Shown here: in pieces, positions 49,907 through 58,067 of the stretch
Layout of the letters: each line of letters begins with the position of its first letter
Numbering within the stretch: position 1 is the first letter of the stretch
Assembly (NCBI GenBank): GCA_035695825.1
Contig: DASRRH010000003.1
Coordinates: 62,001 to 126,000, forward strand
Source: JAKEFM01 sp035695825
GTDB taxonomy: Bacteria > Planctomycetota > UBA1135 > JAKEFM01
Direction: 5' to 3'
DNA: 64,000 bases
The notes under the pieces: generated by a model
Databases searched by the model: none
The model's input: the letters and a program-made list of their open reading frames with translations, nothing else
Told to the model about the DNA's origin: nothing
Position numbers and translations under genes: made by a program

Positions 49907-50583
49907 CCGCCTGGCTCCCCGCGGCGATCACCTTCGACTGCTACGGGACGCTGATCGACTGGAACCGGGGGATCGAGGCGGCGATCGCCGCCGTCCCCTC
50001 GCTTCGCAGGCTCTCCGAGTCGGATCGGAGTTCGGTCCGCGCGCGCCGCGAGGCGATCGAGCTCGAGCGTTTCCTCTCGGAGGGGTACCGTCCCTACCGC
50101 GAGATCCTCGCCGAGAGCCTCCGCGAGGCGGCCCGGGAGCGGGGGATCGGGGTGCCCGCGGCAGAGGCGGAGGCCTTCGCGGCTTCGATGGGGGGGTGGC
50201 CGCCGCATCCGGACGCCCGCGAGGGACTTCGTCGTCTTCGGGCCCAGTTCCGCCTGGGGATCCTCTCGAACGTCGATCGCGCGACGCTCGCGAAGAGCGT
50301 GGCCCTCCTCGGCGTACCGTTCGACCTCCTCGTCACGGCCGAGGACGTCCGCTCCTACAAGCCCGCGCGGGCGCACTGGGACCGAGCGCTCGCGGAACTC
50401 GGCCTGCGCCCCTCCGAGGTCCTCCACGTCTCCTACACGGCCGACCACGACCTTCGTCCCGCGCAGGCCCTTGGGATCCCCACCGCCTGGGTGAGGCGAG
50501 GGGGAGCCGCTCTTCCCGCCGACGTCCGACCCCGCGTCGCCGTCCCCGACCTCCTCGCCCTGGCGGACGCGCTCGGGAGGTGA
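49903..50583 (+). CDS. HAD-family hydrolase, haloacid-dehalogenase-like
   Basis: 226 residues. HAD motif I is FDCYGTLIDWNRGI (nucleophile Asp), motif II ILSNVD, motif III Lys in DVRSYKPARAHWDRAL, and the last motif HVSYTADHDLRPAQALGIPTAW. The order and the DCYGTLIDW form resemble the type-II 2-haloacid dehalogenase group, though most members act on phosphates. It starts GTG overlapping the dehydrogenase stop (GTGA). The likely role in the operon is housecleaning of a side product; the substrate is unknown. Confidence 0.85.
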   Translation: MTAWLPAAITFDCYGTLIDWNRGIEAAIAAVPSLRRLSESDRSSVRARREAIELERFLSEGYRPYREILAESLREAARERGIGVPAAEAEAFAASMGGWPPHPDAREGLRRLRAQFRLGILSNVDRATLAKSVALLGVPFDLLVTAEDVRSYKPARAHWDRALAELGLRPSEVLHVSYTADHDLRPAQALGIPTAWVRRGGAALPADVRPRVAVPDLLALADALGR

Positions 50584-50656
50584 GCCCCTTTCCCCCGCCC
50601 CCGTGCTCCGATAGAAGGACGCGCCTCCGCCCCCGCCGAGATCCCGGCGCAGCCCC

Positions 50657-51532
50657 TTGAGCGACCTCCCCATCCGGCGCGTCTCCGTCCTCGGCGCGGG
50701 GACGATGGGCCACGGAATCGCTCTCGTCTGCGCGCAGGTGGGGATCGACACCGTCCTCCACGACGTCGCCCCCGATCTTGTCGAGCGGGGGATCGCCCGC
50801 ATCCGCGAGGCCCTCGCGAAGGCGGTCGAGAAGGGGAAGCTCTCGCCCGAGGACCCGGCGCGGATCGCCGGGAGGATCGCGGGCACGACGGACCTCGACG
50901 AGGCGGTGCGCGCCCCCGACGCCGTGATCGAGGCGATCCCGGAGGACCTCGACCTCAAGTGCCGGACCTTCGCGCGCGTCTCGAAGGCCTGCCCGGAGCA
51001 GGCCCTCCTCGCGACGAACACCTCCTCGCTCCCGGTCTCGAAGATCGCCGCGGTATGTACGAATCCCTCCCGCGTGCTCGGCCTCCATTTCTTCAACCCC
51101 CCTTCCCTCATGAAACTCCTCGAGGTCGTCCGCGCCGAGGCGACGAGCGGGGAGACGGTCGAACGGGCCCTCGCCCTCGCCAAGAGGCTCGGAAAGACGC
51201 CGGTCGTCGTGCGCGACGCCCCGGGGTTCGCGACCTCGCGGCTCGGCCTCGCCCTCGGCCTCGAGGCGATGCGGATGGTGGAGCAGGGGGTCGCCTCGGC
51301 GAAGGACATCGACACGGCGGTGAAGCTCGGCTACGGCCATCCGATGGGTCCGCTCGAGCTGACCGACTTGGTCGGCCTCGACGTGCGGCTGGCGATCGCC
51401 GAGCACCTCGAACGCGAGCTCGGCCCCGCGTTCCGCCCCCCCGAGATCCTGCGCCGGATGGTGGGGGAGGGGAGGCTCGGGAAGAAGAGCGGCCGTGGCT
51501 TCTATGACTACCCTTCTCCCTCCAAGGAGTGA
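50657..51532 (+). CDS. 3-hydroxyacyl-CoA dehydrogenase (PaaH/Hbd type)
   Basis: 291 residues. Rossmann motif VLGAGTMGHGIALVCAQVG, TNTSSLPVSKIA, the catalytic His in GLHFFNPPSLMKLLEVV, and the C-terminal dimerisation domain (RDAPGFATSRLGLALGLEAMRMVEQG, GYGHPMGPLELTDLVGLD). It oxidises 3-hydroxyacyl-CoA to 3-ketoacyl-CoA with NAD+ in beta-oxidation of the ring-cleaved chain. The start is TTG; a GATAGAAG box at 50611 may be a secondary promoter, as there is a 73-base gap before this gene. The next gene starts five bases after the stop. Confidence 0.9.
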   Translation: MSDLPIRRVSVLGAGTMGHGIALVCAQVGIDTVLHDVAPDLVERGIARIREALAKAVEKGKLSPEDPARIAGRIAGTTDLDEAVRAPDAVIEAIPEDLDLKCRTFARVSKACPEQALLATNTSSLPVSKIAAVCTNPSRVLGLHFFNPPSLMKLLEVVRAEATSGETVERALALAKRLGKTPVVVRDAPGFATSRLGLALGLEAMRMVEQGVASAKDIDTAVKLGYGHPMGPLELTDLVGLDVRLAIAEHLERELGPAFRPPEILRRMVGEGRLGKKSGRGFYDYPSPSKE

Positions 51533-51536
51533 CCGC

Positions 51537-52115
51537 TTGATCCCGAGCCTCTTCGAGATCGACACGGGCCCCTACGCGATCGCCCTCTACGCGGGCGGAC
51601 TCCTCTTCATGACGACGCAGTTCCTCCCGCGGCCGCTGAAGCAAGGGGAGCGCGACCCGCGCGACCGGGGGACGACCTACCTCTTTTGGCCCCCCTTCTT
51701 CGGCCTCGCCCTCGTCGCGCTGCGTCCCTACCTCCTCGGCGGGCTTCCGCATCCGCTCCTCGCGGTCGCGGGGGGGACCCTGACCCTCCTGGGGGTCGCC
51801 CTCCTCCACGCGGCGCGGCTCAAGCTCGGCCGCTTCTACACGGTGCGCGTCAACATTCGGGAGGGACACCGCCTCGTCACGGACGGGATCTACGCGTTCG
51901 TCCGCCATCCGCGGTACGCCGGCTTCCTCCTCGCCGGGCTCGGCATCCCGATGATCGCGGGGAGCGTGCTCGGGGTCCTCGTTTTCACGATTCCCCTCTG
52001 GGTCGCGACGCTCGTGCGCTTGCGGGTCGAGGAGGAGGTCCTCTTCGAGGTCTTCGGGGAGGAGTACCGGGCCTACGCCGCCCGGACGAAGCGCGTGTTC
52101 CCCGGCGTGTGGTGA
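51537..52115 (+). CDS. Isoprenylcysteine carboxyl methyltransferase (ICMT)-family membrane protein
   Basis: 192 residues with five or so membrane segments. The SAM-binding ICMT/PEMT end is visible: VTDGIYAFVRHPRYAGFLLAGLGIPM and RVEEEVLFEVFGEEYRAYAARTKRVFPGV. Bacterial members methylate small hydrophobic molecules or lipids. TTG 51537 is chosen because AAGGAG lies seven bases upstream; its first residues (IPSLFEIDTGPYAIALYAGG) lead into the first helix. It overlaps the amidohydrolase gene by GTGA and belongs to the same transcript. Confidence 0.78.
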   Translation: MIPSLFEIDTGPYAIALYAGGLLFMTTQFLPRPLKQGERDPRDRGTTYLFWPPFFGLALVALRPYLLGGLPHPLLAVAGGTLTLLGVALLHAARLKLGRFYTVRVNIREGHRLVTDGIYAFVRHPRYAGFLLAGLGIPMIAGSVLGVLVFTIPLWVATLVRLRVEEEVLFEVFGEEYRAYAARTKRVFPGVW

Positions 52116-52969
52116 GCGGGGCGGTCGATTGCCACGTCCACGTCCAACCGTGGACCCAACTGCGACCCGGCGCGCGCGCCGCCTTCGAGCGGGGACATCC
52201 GGGGTTCGAGAAACTCGAGAGGCTCGTCGCCGACCCGAACGCGTTCGCCTCCTTCCTCGACGGGGAGGGGGTCGCGGCTGCGGCCCTCATCAACTACCCC
52301 TCCCCGGTGATGGGGTTCGACGCCTCCGTGAACGACTTCGTCGCGGGCTACCGCGACCGCCGGCCCGAGCGGTTCCTCGCCTTCGGAGGCGTGCACCCCC
52401 CCTCGACGCCGCGGATCGACTCCGAGATGGACCGCCTCCTCGAAAGGCTGCGTCTCGACGGGGTGAAGGTCCACCCGCCGCACCAGGGCTTCGCGCCGAA
52501 CGCCTATCGCGACGCGCTCCCGGACCTGCGGACCGTCTACGCGCGGTGCGAGGCGGCGGGGGTCCCCGTCATGATCCACACGGGGACCTCGATCTTCCCC
52601 GGCGCGCGCTCTCGCCTCGGCGAGCCGATGGCGGTCGATGACGTCGCGGTCGACTTCCCGAACCTCCGGATCGTCCTCGCGCACGGCGGGAGGCCGCTCT
52701 GGCCGGAGGGGGCCTTCTTCCTGCTGCGCCGCCACGAAAACTGCTGGCTCGACCTCTCCGGGATCCCGCCGCGGAGGATCCTCGAGTCCTTCCCCCGCCT
52801 GACGGAGGTCGAGGACCGGGTCCTCTTCGGGACCGACTGGCCGAGTCCCGGGGTTCCCGGGATCGGGGAGAACCTGCGGGCGTTCCTCGCACTCCCCCTC
52901 CCCGAGGCGACGAAGCGGAAGGTCGTCGCGGAGAACGCCCGGAGGCTCTTCCCTCGGCTCGCGGAGTGA
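52112..52969 (+). CDS. Amidohydrolase family 2 protein (decarboxylase-like)
   Basis: 285 residues of TIM-barrel metal hydrolase: HxH in VDCHVHVQPW at the N-terminus, a His in VPVMIHTGTS, another in IVLAHGGRPLW and the Asp in LFGTDWPSPG, the ligand set of the ACMSD/gamma-resorcylate decarboxylase clan (Amidohydro_2). Substrates are typically aromatic or ring-cleavage acids, which fits the aromatic-type operon. GTG start overlaps the methyltransferase stop. The last gene of the run; a strong hairpin follows at 53010. Confidence 0.85.
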   Translation: MSGAVDCHVHVQPWTQLRPGARAAFERGHPGFEKLERLVADPNAFASFLDGEGVAAAALINYPSPVMGFDASVNDFVAGYRDRRPERFLAFGGVHPPSTPRIDSEMDRLLERLRLDGVKVHPPHQGFAPNAYRDALPDLRTVYARCEAAGVPVMIHTGTSIFPGARSRLGEPMAVDDVAVDFPNLRIVLAHGGRPLWPEGAFFLLRRHENCWLDLSGIPPRRILESFPRLTEVEDRVLFGTDWPSPGVPGIGENLRAFLALPLPEATKRKVVAENARRLFPRLAE

Positions 52970-53009
52970 AGCCCCTCGTCCCGGGGGGGCGGAGGCGGGG
53001 ACCCGGCCG

Positions 53010-53031
53010 CCGCCTCGTTCCCCCGAGGCGG
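53010..53031 (+). terminator. Hairpin after the catabolic operon
   Basis: A perfect 8-bp stem, CCGCCTCG and CGAGGCGG, with loop TTCCCC. It lies 40 bases after the amidohydrolase stop and ten bases before the next start codon. There is no U-tract, so it may be a weak terminator or an attenuator. Confidence 0.45.
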
Positions 53032-53040
53032 TAGGGAGGG

Positions 53041-53673
53041 ATGGAGGGTCCGGGACCTCCGCCGAGGCGTCCGAGCCTTTTCGCATGGCTCGTCCTCGGC
53101 GCCGGGATCCTCCTCGGGTTCACGGCCGTCGCCTTCTACGGGCGCGGTCTCTTCCGGCGGATGATGCTCGACTCGGCCGACCCGACGCGGCAACGCGACG
53201 CGATGCTCGAGGCGACCGGGAGCGCCGACGCGCCCGAGGGGTGGCGCGTGGCCCGGGCCCTCGATCTCCCCGGGAAGAAGGTCCTCCTCTTCGAGGGGAC
53301 CGGGGGCAGGCCGCCGGTGAGCCTGGTCGCGTACACGCGGGACGATCTAGGTCGCGCGGCGGCCGAGGCGTGGATCGGGGGGGAGCCCGCGCCCGAGCCG
53401 GGACCCGCCTTCGGCCTGCGGAACGCGCGGCGCCTCTCCCGCGGCGTAGTCGAGACGGCCGGGGGCCCCGTCCCCTACGCCATCCTCGAGGGGGCCGACG
53501 ACTCGGGCCTCCACCGCCGCGGGATCTTCGACCTCCGTCGGGCGAGCCTGCGCCACCCTTCGGAGCTCCAGGTGATCGCGAAGCCCGGCGCCGCGGTCGA
53601 TCTCGAAGCGGCCGCCTTCTTCGTCCGCCGGATCCTCGAAGGGACCCCGCTCCCGCGTCCGTCGCCGCGTTGA
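53041..53673 (+). CDS. Membrane-anchored protein of unknown function
   Basis: 210 residues: a short Pro/Arg-rich cytoplasmic start, one membrane helix (LFAWLVLGAGILLGFTAVAFY, about 12-32) and an extracytoplasmic domain. That domain has alternating strands and helices (WRVARALDLPGKKVLLFEG, VSLVAYTRDDLGRAAAEAW, VVETAGGPVPYAILEGADDSG, AAFFVRRILEGTPLP). I do not recognise the family. GGGAGG is immediately upstream of the ATG. Its stop is 43 bases from the convergent amidohydrolase lipoprotein. Confidence 0.7.
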   Translation: MEGPGPPPRRPSLFAWLVLGAGILLGFTAVAFYGRGLFRRMMLDSADPTRQRDAMLEATGSADAPEGWRVARALDLPGKKVLLFEGTGGRPPVSLVAYTRDDLGRAAAEAWIGGEPAPEPGPAFGLRNARRLSRGVVETAGGPVPYAILEGADDSGLHRRGIFDLRRASLRHPSELQVIAKPGAAVDLEAAAFFVRRILEGTPLPRPSPR

Positions 53674-53716
53674 TCGGGTCCCGGGGGGATCGATCCCGCC
53701 GGCCCTTCCGTCCGCC

Positions 53717-55450
53717 TCAGCGGGGCCCGCGGGTCCCCTTCGAGGGGAGGCCGCGGTCGAAGGCGGGATCGCGGTAGGTTTCGCGTCCCTCGAAGAGCGT
53801 GAGGAGCACCCGCGCCTCGTGGATCCTCTCGGCCGGGAGCTCGAAGAGGTTGCGGTCGAGGACGACGAGGTCGGCCGCCTTTCCCGGCTCGATCGTTCCG
53901 GTTTCCCGCTCCTGGTGGAGCGCGAACGCCGCGCTCGCCCCGTAGCCGGCGAGCGCGGTCGGGAGGTCGACCCGCTCGTCCGGCAGCCATGCGGGCCCCG
54001 CCCCATCCGCCGGCCCGCGACGCGTGACCGCGACCTGGATCCCCTCGAGCGGATCGATCGAGGTCACCGGCCAGTCGCTTCCGAACGCGACGCGCGCACC
54101 GGCCCGCACGAGGCTCCCGATCGGGTATAGCCGCGAGGAACGCTCCGGCCCGAGAACCGGGTTCGTGAGCTCCGTGATGTAGGGATCCGCGTAGGCCCAG
54201 AGGGGCTGGAAGTTCGCGACGGCTCCGAGCCGGGCGAACCGCGCGACGTCGGCCGGGTCGACCAGCTCGAGGTGCGCGAGGTGCGGGCGGACCCCTCGGC
54301 TTCCGGGGCGGAGCCGCACGCGCTCGATCGAGTCGAGGGCCATCCGGACCGCGCGGTCCCCGATCGCGTGGAAGTGGAGTTGGAAGCCCTCGCGCGCGAG
54401 GGGGGCGACGAGGGCGTCGAGCGCGGCGGGCTCGAAGCGCGCGCCTCCGCGCTCCCCCGGGCGGTCCGCGTAGGGTTCGAGGAGGGCGGCCGTCCGCGAC
54501 TCGATCACCCCGTCGAGGTGGATCTTCGCGCCGATCGGACGGAGGAGGCGCGTCCGGAATCGGCGGCGCAGCTCGACGAGGCGGGAAACGGCCGCGATCC
54601 CCTCGGCGGCGCGGACGGGGATCGCCGCGACGACCCGGACCGGGAGCGCCCCCTCGCGCTCGAGGGAGCGGTAGGCCTCGAGCGTCTCCCCGTCGGCGCC
54701 CGCGTCGAGGAGCGAGGTGATGCCGTGCCGCGCCGCGAAGGCGAGTCCGCGCCGCAGCCCCTCGAGGCGCTCCTCCCGCGAGGTCGGCGGGAGGCGTCTT
54801 GAGACGAGGGCCATCGCGTCCTCGCGGAGCGTCCCCGTCGGCTCTCCCGTCGCCGGATCGCGCTCGATGCGGCCCGCCGGCGGATCGGGCGTCTCCCGCG
54901 TGATCCCGGCGATCGCGAGCGCTCGCGTGTTCGCCCAGGCCGAGTGGCCGTCCGCGGCGACGAGATAGACGGGACGGCCGGAGACGATCGCGTCGAGGAG
55001 GGAGCGGTGGGGGTTCGCGTCGGGGAAGAGGGGCAGATCCCACCCCTCCCCCTCGATCCAGGGCTCGGAGGGATGTCCCTCCGCGTAGGCCCGGACCGCC
55101 TCGAGGACCCTCTCCACGGAGGCGAGTCCCGTGAGGTCGCAGCGGGCGAGGCGGAGGCCGCCGTCGGCGGGGTGCGCGTGGGCGTCGTGGAAGCCGGGGA
55201 GGACCATCGCGCCGCGGAGGTCGATCGCGCGCGTCCGGGGACCCGTCCAGGCGCGCGCGTCCTCGTCGGAGCCGACGAAGACGATCCGGCCCCCGGCGAT
55301 CCCGACGGCTTGCGCCCGGACGGGGTCCGGCGCGCGCGGGAAGACCGCGCCGCCGCGCAGCACGAGGTCGGCCGGGCGCGGCCCCGCCCCTCGGGAGAAG
55401 GCGCACCCTGCGAGCCCGAGCAGGAGGGTTCCGAGGAACGGACGGGTCAA
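53717..55450 (-). CDS. Amidohydrolase lipoprotein (YtcJ-like, Amidohydro_3)
   Basis: 577 residues starting TTG, whose first codons overlap the glcF stop (TTGA). The N-terminus is a lipoprotein signal (LGTLLLGLAGC). The metal hydrolase barrel has HAHPADGG after VLPGFHDA, then LHFHAIGDRAVR, HLAHLELVDP and AFGSDWPVTS, and a C-terminal composite beta domain (GTIEPGKAADLVVLDRNLFEL). YtcJ-type enzymes hydrolyse exocyclic C-N bonds; the true substrate is unknown. The lipobox implies a periplasmic or surface location, uncommon for the family. Translational coupling to glycolate oxidase is unexpected and may reflect transcription convenience only. Confidence 0.83.
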   Translation of the reverse strand: MTRPFLGTLLLGLAGCAFSRGAGPRPADLVLRGGAVFPRAPDPVRAQAVGIAGGRIVFVGSDEDARAWTGPRTRAIDLRGAMVLPGFHDAHAHPADGGLRLARCDLTGLASVERVLEAVRAYAEGHPSEPWIEGEGWDLPLFPDANPHRSLLDAIVSGRPVYLVAADGHSAWANTRALAIAGITRETPDPPAGRIERDPATGEPTGTLREDAMALVSRRLPPTSREERLEGLRRGLAFAARHGITSLLDAGADGETLEAYRSLEREGALPVRVVAAIPVRAAEGIAAVSRLVELRRRFRTRLLRPIGAKIHLDGVIESRTAALLEPYADRPGERGGARFEPAALDALVAPLAREGFQLHFHAIGDRAVRMALDSIERVRLRPGSRGVRPHLAHLELVDPADVARFARLGAVANFQPLWAYADPYITELTNPVLGPERSSRLYPIGSLVRAGARVAFGSDWPVTSIDPLEGIQVAVTRRGPADGAGPAWLPDERVDLPTALAGYGASAAFALHQERETGTIEPGKAADLVVLDRNLFELPAERIHEARVLLTLFEGRETYRDPAFDRGLPSKGTRGPR

Positions 55451-56763
55451 GCACGCCCCGTCGCGTAGGCCCTCGCGAGGAGCTCGATCGTGTGGACGGG
55501 CCGAGTCGGCAGCCCCGAGCCGCGGAGTCCGGCGGCGTACTGGAGAAGGCAGCCGGGGTTGCCGTTCGCGAGGAAGTCGGGCGCCAGCCGGCGCAGCGCC
55601 TCGACCTTCCGGTCGAGGAGCGCCTTCGAGGTCTGCGGGTTCGTGATCGTGTAGATCCCCGCGGCGCCGCAGCAGAGTTCGGACTCGGGAATCGGGACGA
55701 GCCTGAGGCCGGGGATCGCGCGCAGGAGTTCGCGCGGCGCCGCGGAGACCCGCTGGCCGTGCAGGAGGTGGCAGGCGTCGGCGTAGGCGACCCGCGCCCG
55801 GACCTCTCCCGCCGGTCGTTCGAACCCCTTCTCGACGAGGAACTCGGAGACGTCCCGGACCTTCGAGGAGAAGGCCTCCGCTCGGTGGCTCCACGCCGGA
55901 TCGCGCGCGAGGAGCGCTCCGTACTCCTTCATCACGGAGCCGCAGCCGGCGGAATTGACGACCATCGCCTCGGCCCCGCTCCCCTCGAACGCGGCGATCG
56001 TCGCGCGCGCGAGCGCCTCCGCGCGCGCGACCTCGCCGAAGTGGGCGTGGAGCGCCCCGCAGCAGGAAGGCGCCTGCGGCGCGAGGACCTCCCAACCGTT
56101 CCGCGCGAGGACCGAGACCGTGGCCCGCGTCGCCTCGGGGAGGAGAGGCTCCGTGACGCAGCCGCGGAGGATCGCGACGCGGCCGCGGCGCGCCCCGAGA
56201 GGCGGAGTGCTCGCGGGGAGGGGAGCCCGCCGCCGCGGGACCGCGGGGAGGAGAGCCTCGCGGCGGCGCAGCTCCCGGGGGAGGAGGGGACGGAGGAGGG
56301 CGCGGAGGGGAGGGAACGAATAGACCCGGAGGAGCGCGAGGGCGATCCGCATCCTGCGACGGTCGGGAAGGAGGGAGTGGAGGAGCAGGCGCTCGAGGAG
56401 GCCACGCGAACGGTCGTTCGCGCGGGCCCGACCCACCTCGTCCCGGGCGTGCTCCATCATCTCGCCGAAGCGCACCCCCGCCGGGCAGACCGTCTCGCAG
56501 GCGCGGCAGACGAGGCAGAAGTCGAGCTCTTCCGCGAGCCGGTCGCTGGGGCGCAGCCGCCCCTCGGCCCACGCCCGCATCAGGTAGATCCGGCCGCGCG
56601 GCGAGGAGGGTTCCCGCCCCGTCAGGAGGTAGGTCGGGCACTTCGGGAGGCAGAGCCCGCAGTGGACGCAGTCGAGCGAGCGTTCGTAGACGAGGAGCAC
56701 CCCGGGGGACCGGATCGGCGCGGCGGGCGCGGGGCGGGGGAGGGGGGCGAGGTCGGCCGTCAC
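55447..56763 (-). CDS. glcF: Glycolate oxidase iron-sulfur subunit
   Basis: 438 residues. Two ferredoxin-like clusters are visible: CVHCGLCLPKCP near residue 31 and CLVCRACETVCP near 86. Two CCG-type cysteine-rich domains follow (PSCCGALHAHF and ELCCGAAGIYTITNP), typical of the GlcF/LutA-like haem/quinone-linked subunits. It passes electrons from the flavin subunits to the quinone pool during glycolate oxidation to glyoxylate. GTG start overlaps the glcE stop, so the subunits are co-translated. Confidence 0.9.
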   Translation of the reverse strand: MTADLAPLPRPAPAAPIRSPGVLLVYERSLDCVHCGLCLPKCPTYLLTGREPSSPRGRIYLMRAWAEGRLRPSDRLAEELDFCLVCRACETVCPAGVRFGEMMEHARDEVGRARANDRSRGLLERLLLHSLLPDRRRMRIALALLRVYSFPPLRALLRPLLPRELRRREALLPAVPRRRAPLPASTPPLGARRGRVAILRGCVTEPLLPEATRATVSVLARNGWEVLAPQAPSCCGALHAHFGEVARAEALARATIAAFEGSGAEAMVVNSAGCGSVMKEYGALLARDPAWSHRAEAFSSKVRDVSEFLVEKGFERPAGEVRARVAYADACHLLHGQRVSAAPRELLRAIPGLRLVPIPESELCCGAAGIYTITNPQTSKALLDRKVEALRRLAPDFLANGNPGCLLQYAAGLRGSGLPTRPVHTIELLARAYATGRA

Positions 56764-58067
56764 GGCCCCTCGACGAACCGACCCGGGGAGAGCACCCCCT
56801 CCGGATCGAACAGTCCCCGGAGGCGGCGCATGACGGCGATCCCCCCCGGCGCCTCCCCCCACAGGGGGAGACCGCGCCGGAGGTCGGGCGGCGCGTCGAC
56901 GACGAGGAGGGAACCGCCGAGCCCGCGCGCCGTCGCGCGCGCCGCCCCGACGGCGGCCAGGATCTCCGAGCGGGGGAACTCCTCGCCCGCGAGGACGTGG
57001 ACAGTTCCGATCCCCGCGCGCGCGAGGGCGGCGAGGGGCCTCCCCTCCGCCTCGCGGTGGATCCGCTCGAGGAAGGTCGGGACCATCGAGGGGACGGTCG
57101 AAGCCCGGAGCCAGAGCGCGGGGCGGCCGCGCGCGATCCTCCGCGGATCGGAAAGGAGGGCGCGGTGGGGAGGGGAGAGAGGAACCACCCGCCCCGCTTT
57201 CTCGGAGGCGAGCGCGCGAAGCCTCGTCCCCTCGGCCTCCACCCCCGCCTCCTCCCCGTCCATGCGCGCGAGGACGAGCCACCCGGCGCCGAACTCTTTC
57301 GCGAACACGGCCTGCGCGGCCTGCGGGTCGAGGAGGTCGAGCGCCGTCGGCCGGAAGGGGCCCGACCGGAGCGCCCGCAGGAAGGCCGCCGCCCCGTCGA
57401 GCTCGTGGAAGGCGATTCCGGCCGCCTTCGAGGCGCGCGCCTTGGGGCGGAGACGGATCGTCGCCTCGAGGATCACGCCGAGGGTCCCCTGGGCTCCCGT
57501 GTGGAGGCGCGGAAGGTCGTAGCCCGTCACGTTCTTCACCACGCGGCCCCCCGCCCGGGCGACCGTGCCGTCGGGGTGCGCAACCGCGATCCCGAGGACC
57601 TGGTCGCGCGCGGCGCCCCAGCCGAGCCGGCGGGGCCCGTCGCTCGCCGCGGCGAGGATTCCCCCGAGGCTCGCCCACTCGCCGCCGGCCGGCTCGAGGG
57701 GGACTTCGTGGAGATTGCGCGCGACCGTCTCGCTCAGGACGCCGAGGGTCGTCCCCGCGCGCGCGGTCAGCGTGAGGTCCGCCGGCGCGTACTCGACGAC
57801 GCCGGAGAGGCCCGCCGTGGAGAGGAGGAAGTCGACCCGGCCCGGCGCCCCGCCGAGGAAGAGCTCGGTTCCCCCGCCGACGGGGACGCAGGCGAGGCGC
57901 TCGCCGGCACAGAAGCGAAGAAGCTCCGCCACCTGCTTCGGCTCCCGCGGGGCGACCTCGGGGAGAGGTCCGACGCCGAGCGCGGCGGAGTGGCGCGCCT
58001 CCGCCTCGCGCACGGGCCCGAACCCCGCCCGCTCGAGCGCCTGCGGGACGCGCTCCGTGGCGATCAT
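56760..58067 (-). CDS. glcE: Glycolate oxidase FAD-binding subunit
   Basis: 435 residues, FAD-binding type 4 (PCMH) fold. The FAD loop is VPVGGGTELFLGGAP, followed by EYAPADLTLTARAGTTLGVL, VVKNVTGYDLPRLHTGAQGTLGVI and the C-terminal MRRLRGLFDPEGVLSPGRF. It is shorter than GlcD and lacks part of its cap region, as expected of GlcE. The ATG overlaps the glcD stop (ATGA). It forms the glycolate dehydrogenase complex with GlcD and GlcF. Confidence 0.9.
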   Translation of the reverse strand: MIATERVPQALERAGFGPVREAEARHSAALGVGPLPEVAPREPKQVAELLRFCAGERLACVPVGGGTELFLGGAPGRVDFLLSTAGLSGVVEYAPADLTLTARAGTTLGVLSETVARNLHEVPLEPAGGEWASLGGILAAASDGPRRLGWGAARDQVLGIAVAHPDGTVARAGGRVVKNVTGYDLPRLHTGAQGTLGVILEATIRLRPKARASKAAGIAFHELDGAAAFLRALRSGPFRPTALDLLDPQAAQAVFAKEFGAGWLVLARMDGEEAGVEAEGTRLRALASEKAGRVVPLSPPHRALLSDPRRIARGRPALWLRASTVPSMVPTFLERIHREAEGRPLAALARAGIGTVHVLAGEEFPRSEILAAVGAARATARGLGGSLLVVDAPPDLRRGLPLWGEAPGGIAVMRRLRGLFDPEGVLSPGRFVEGP

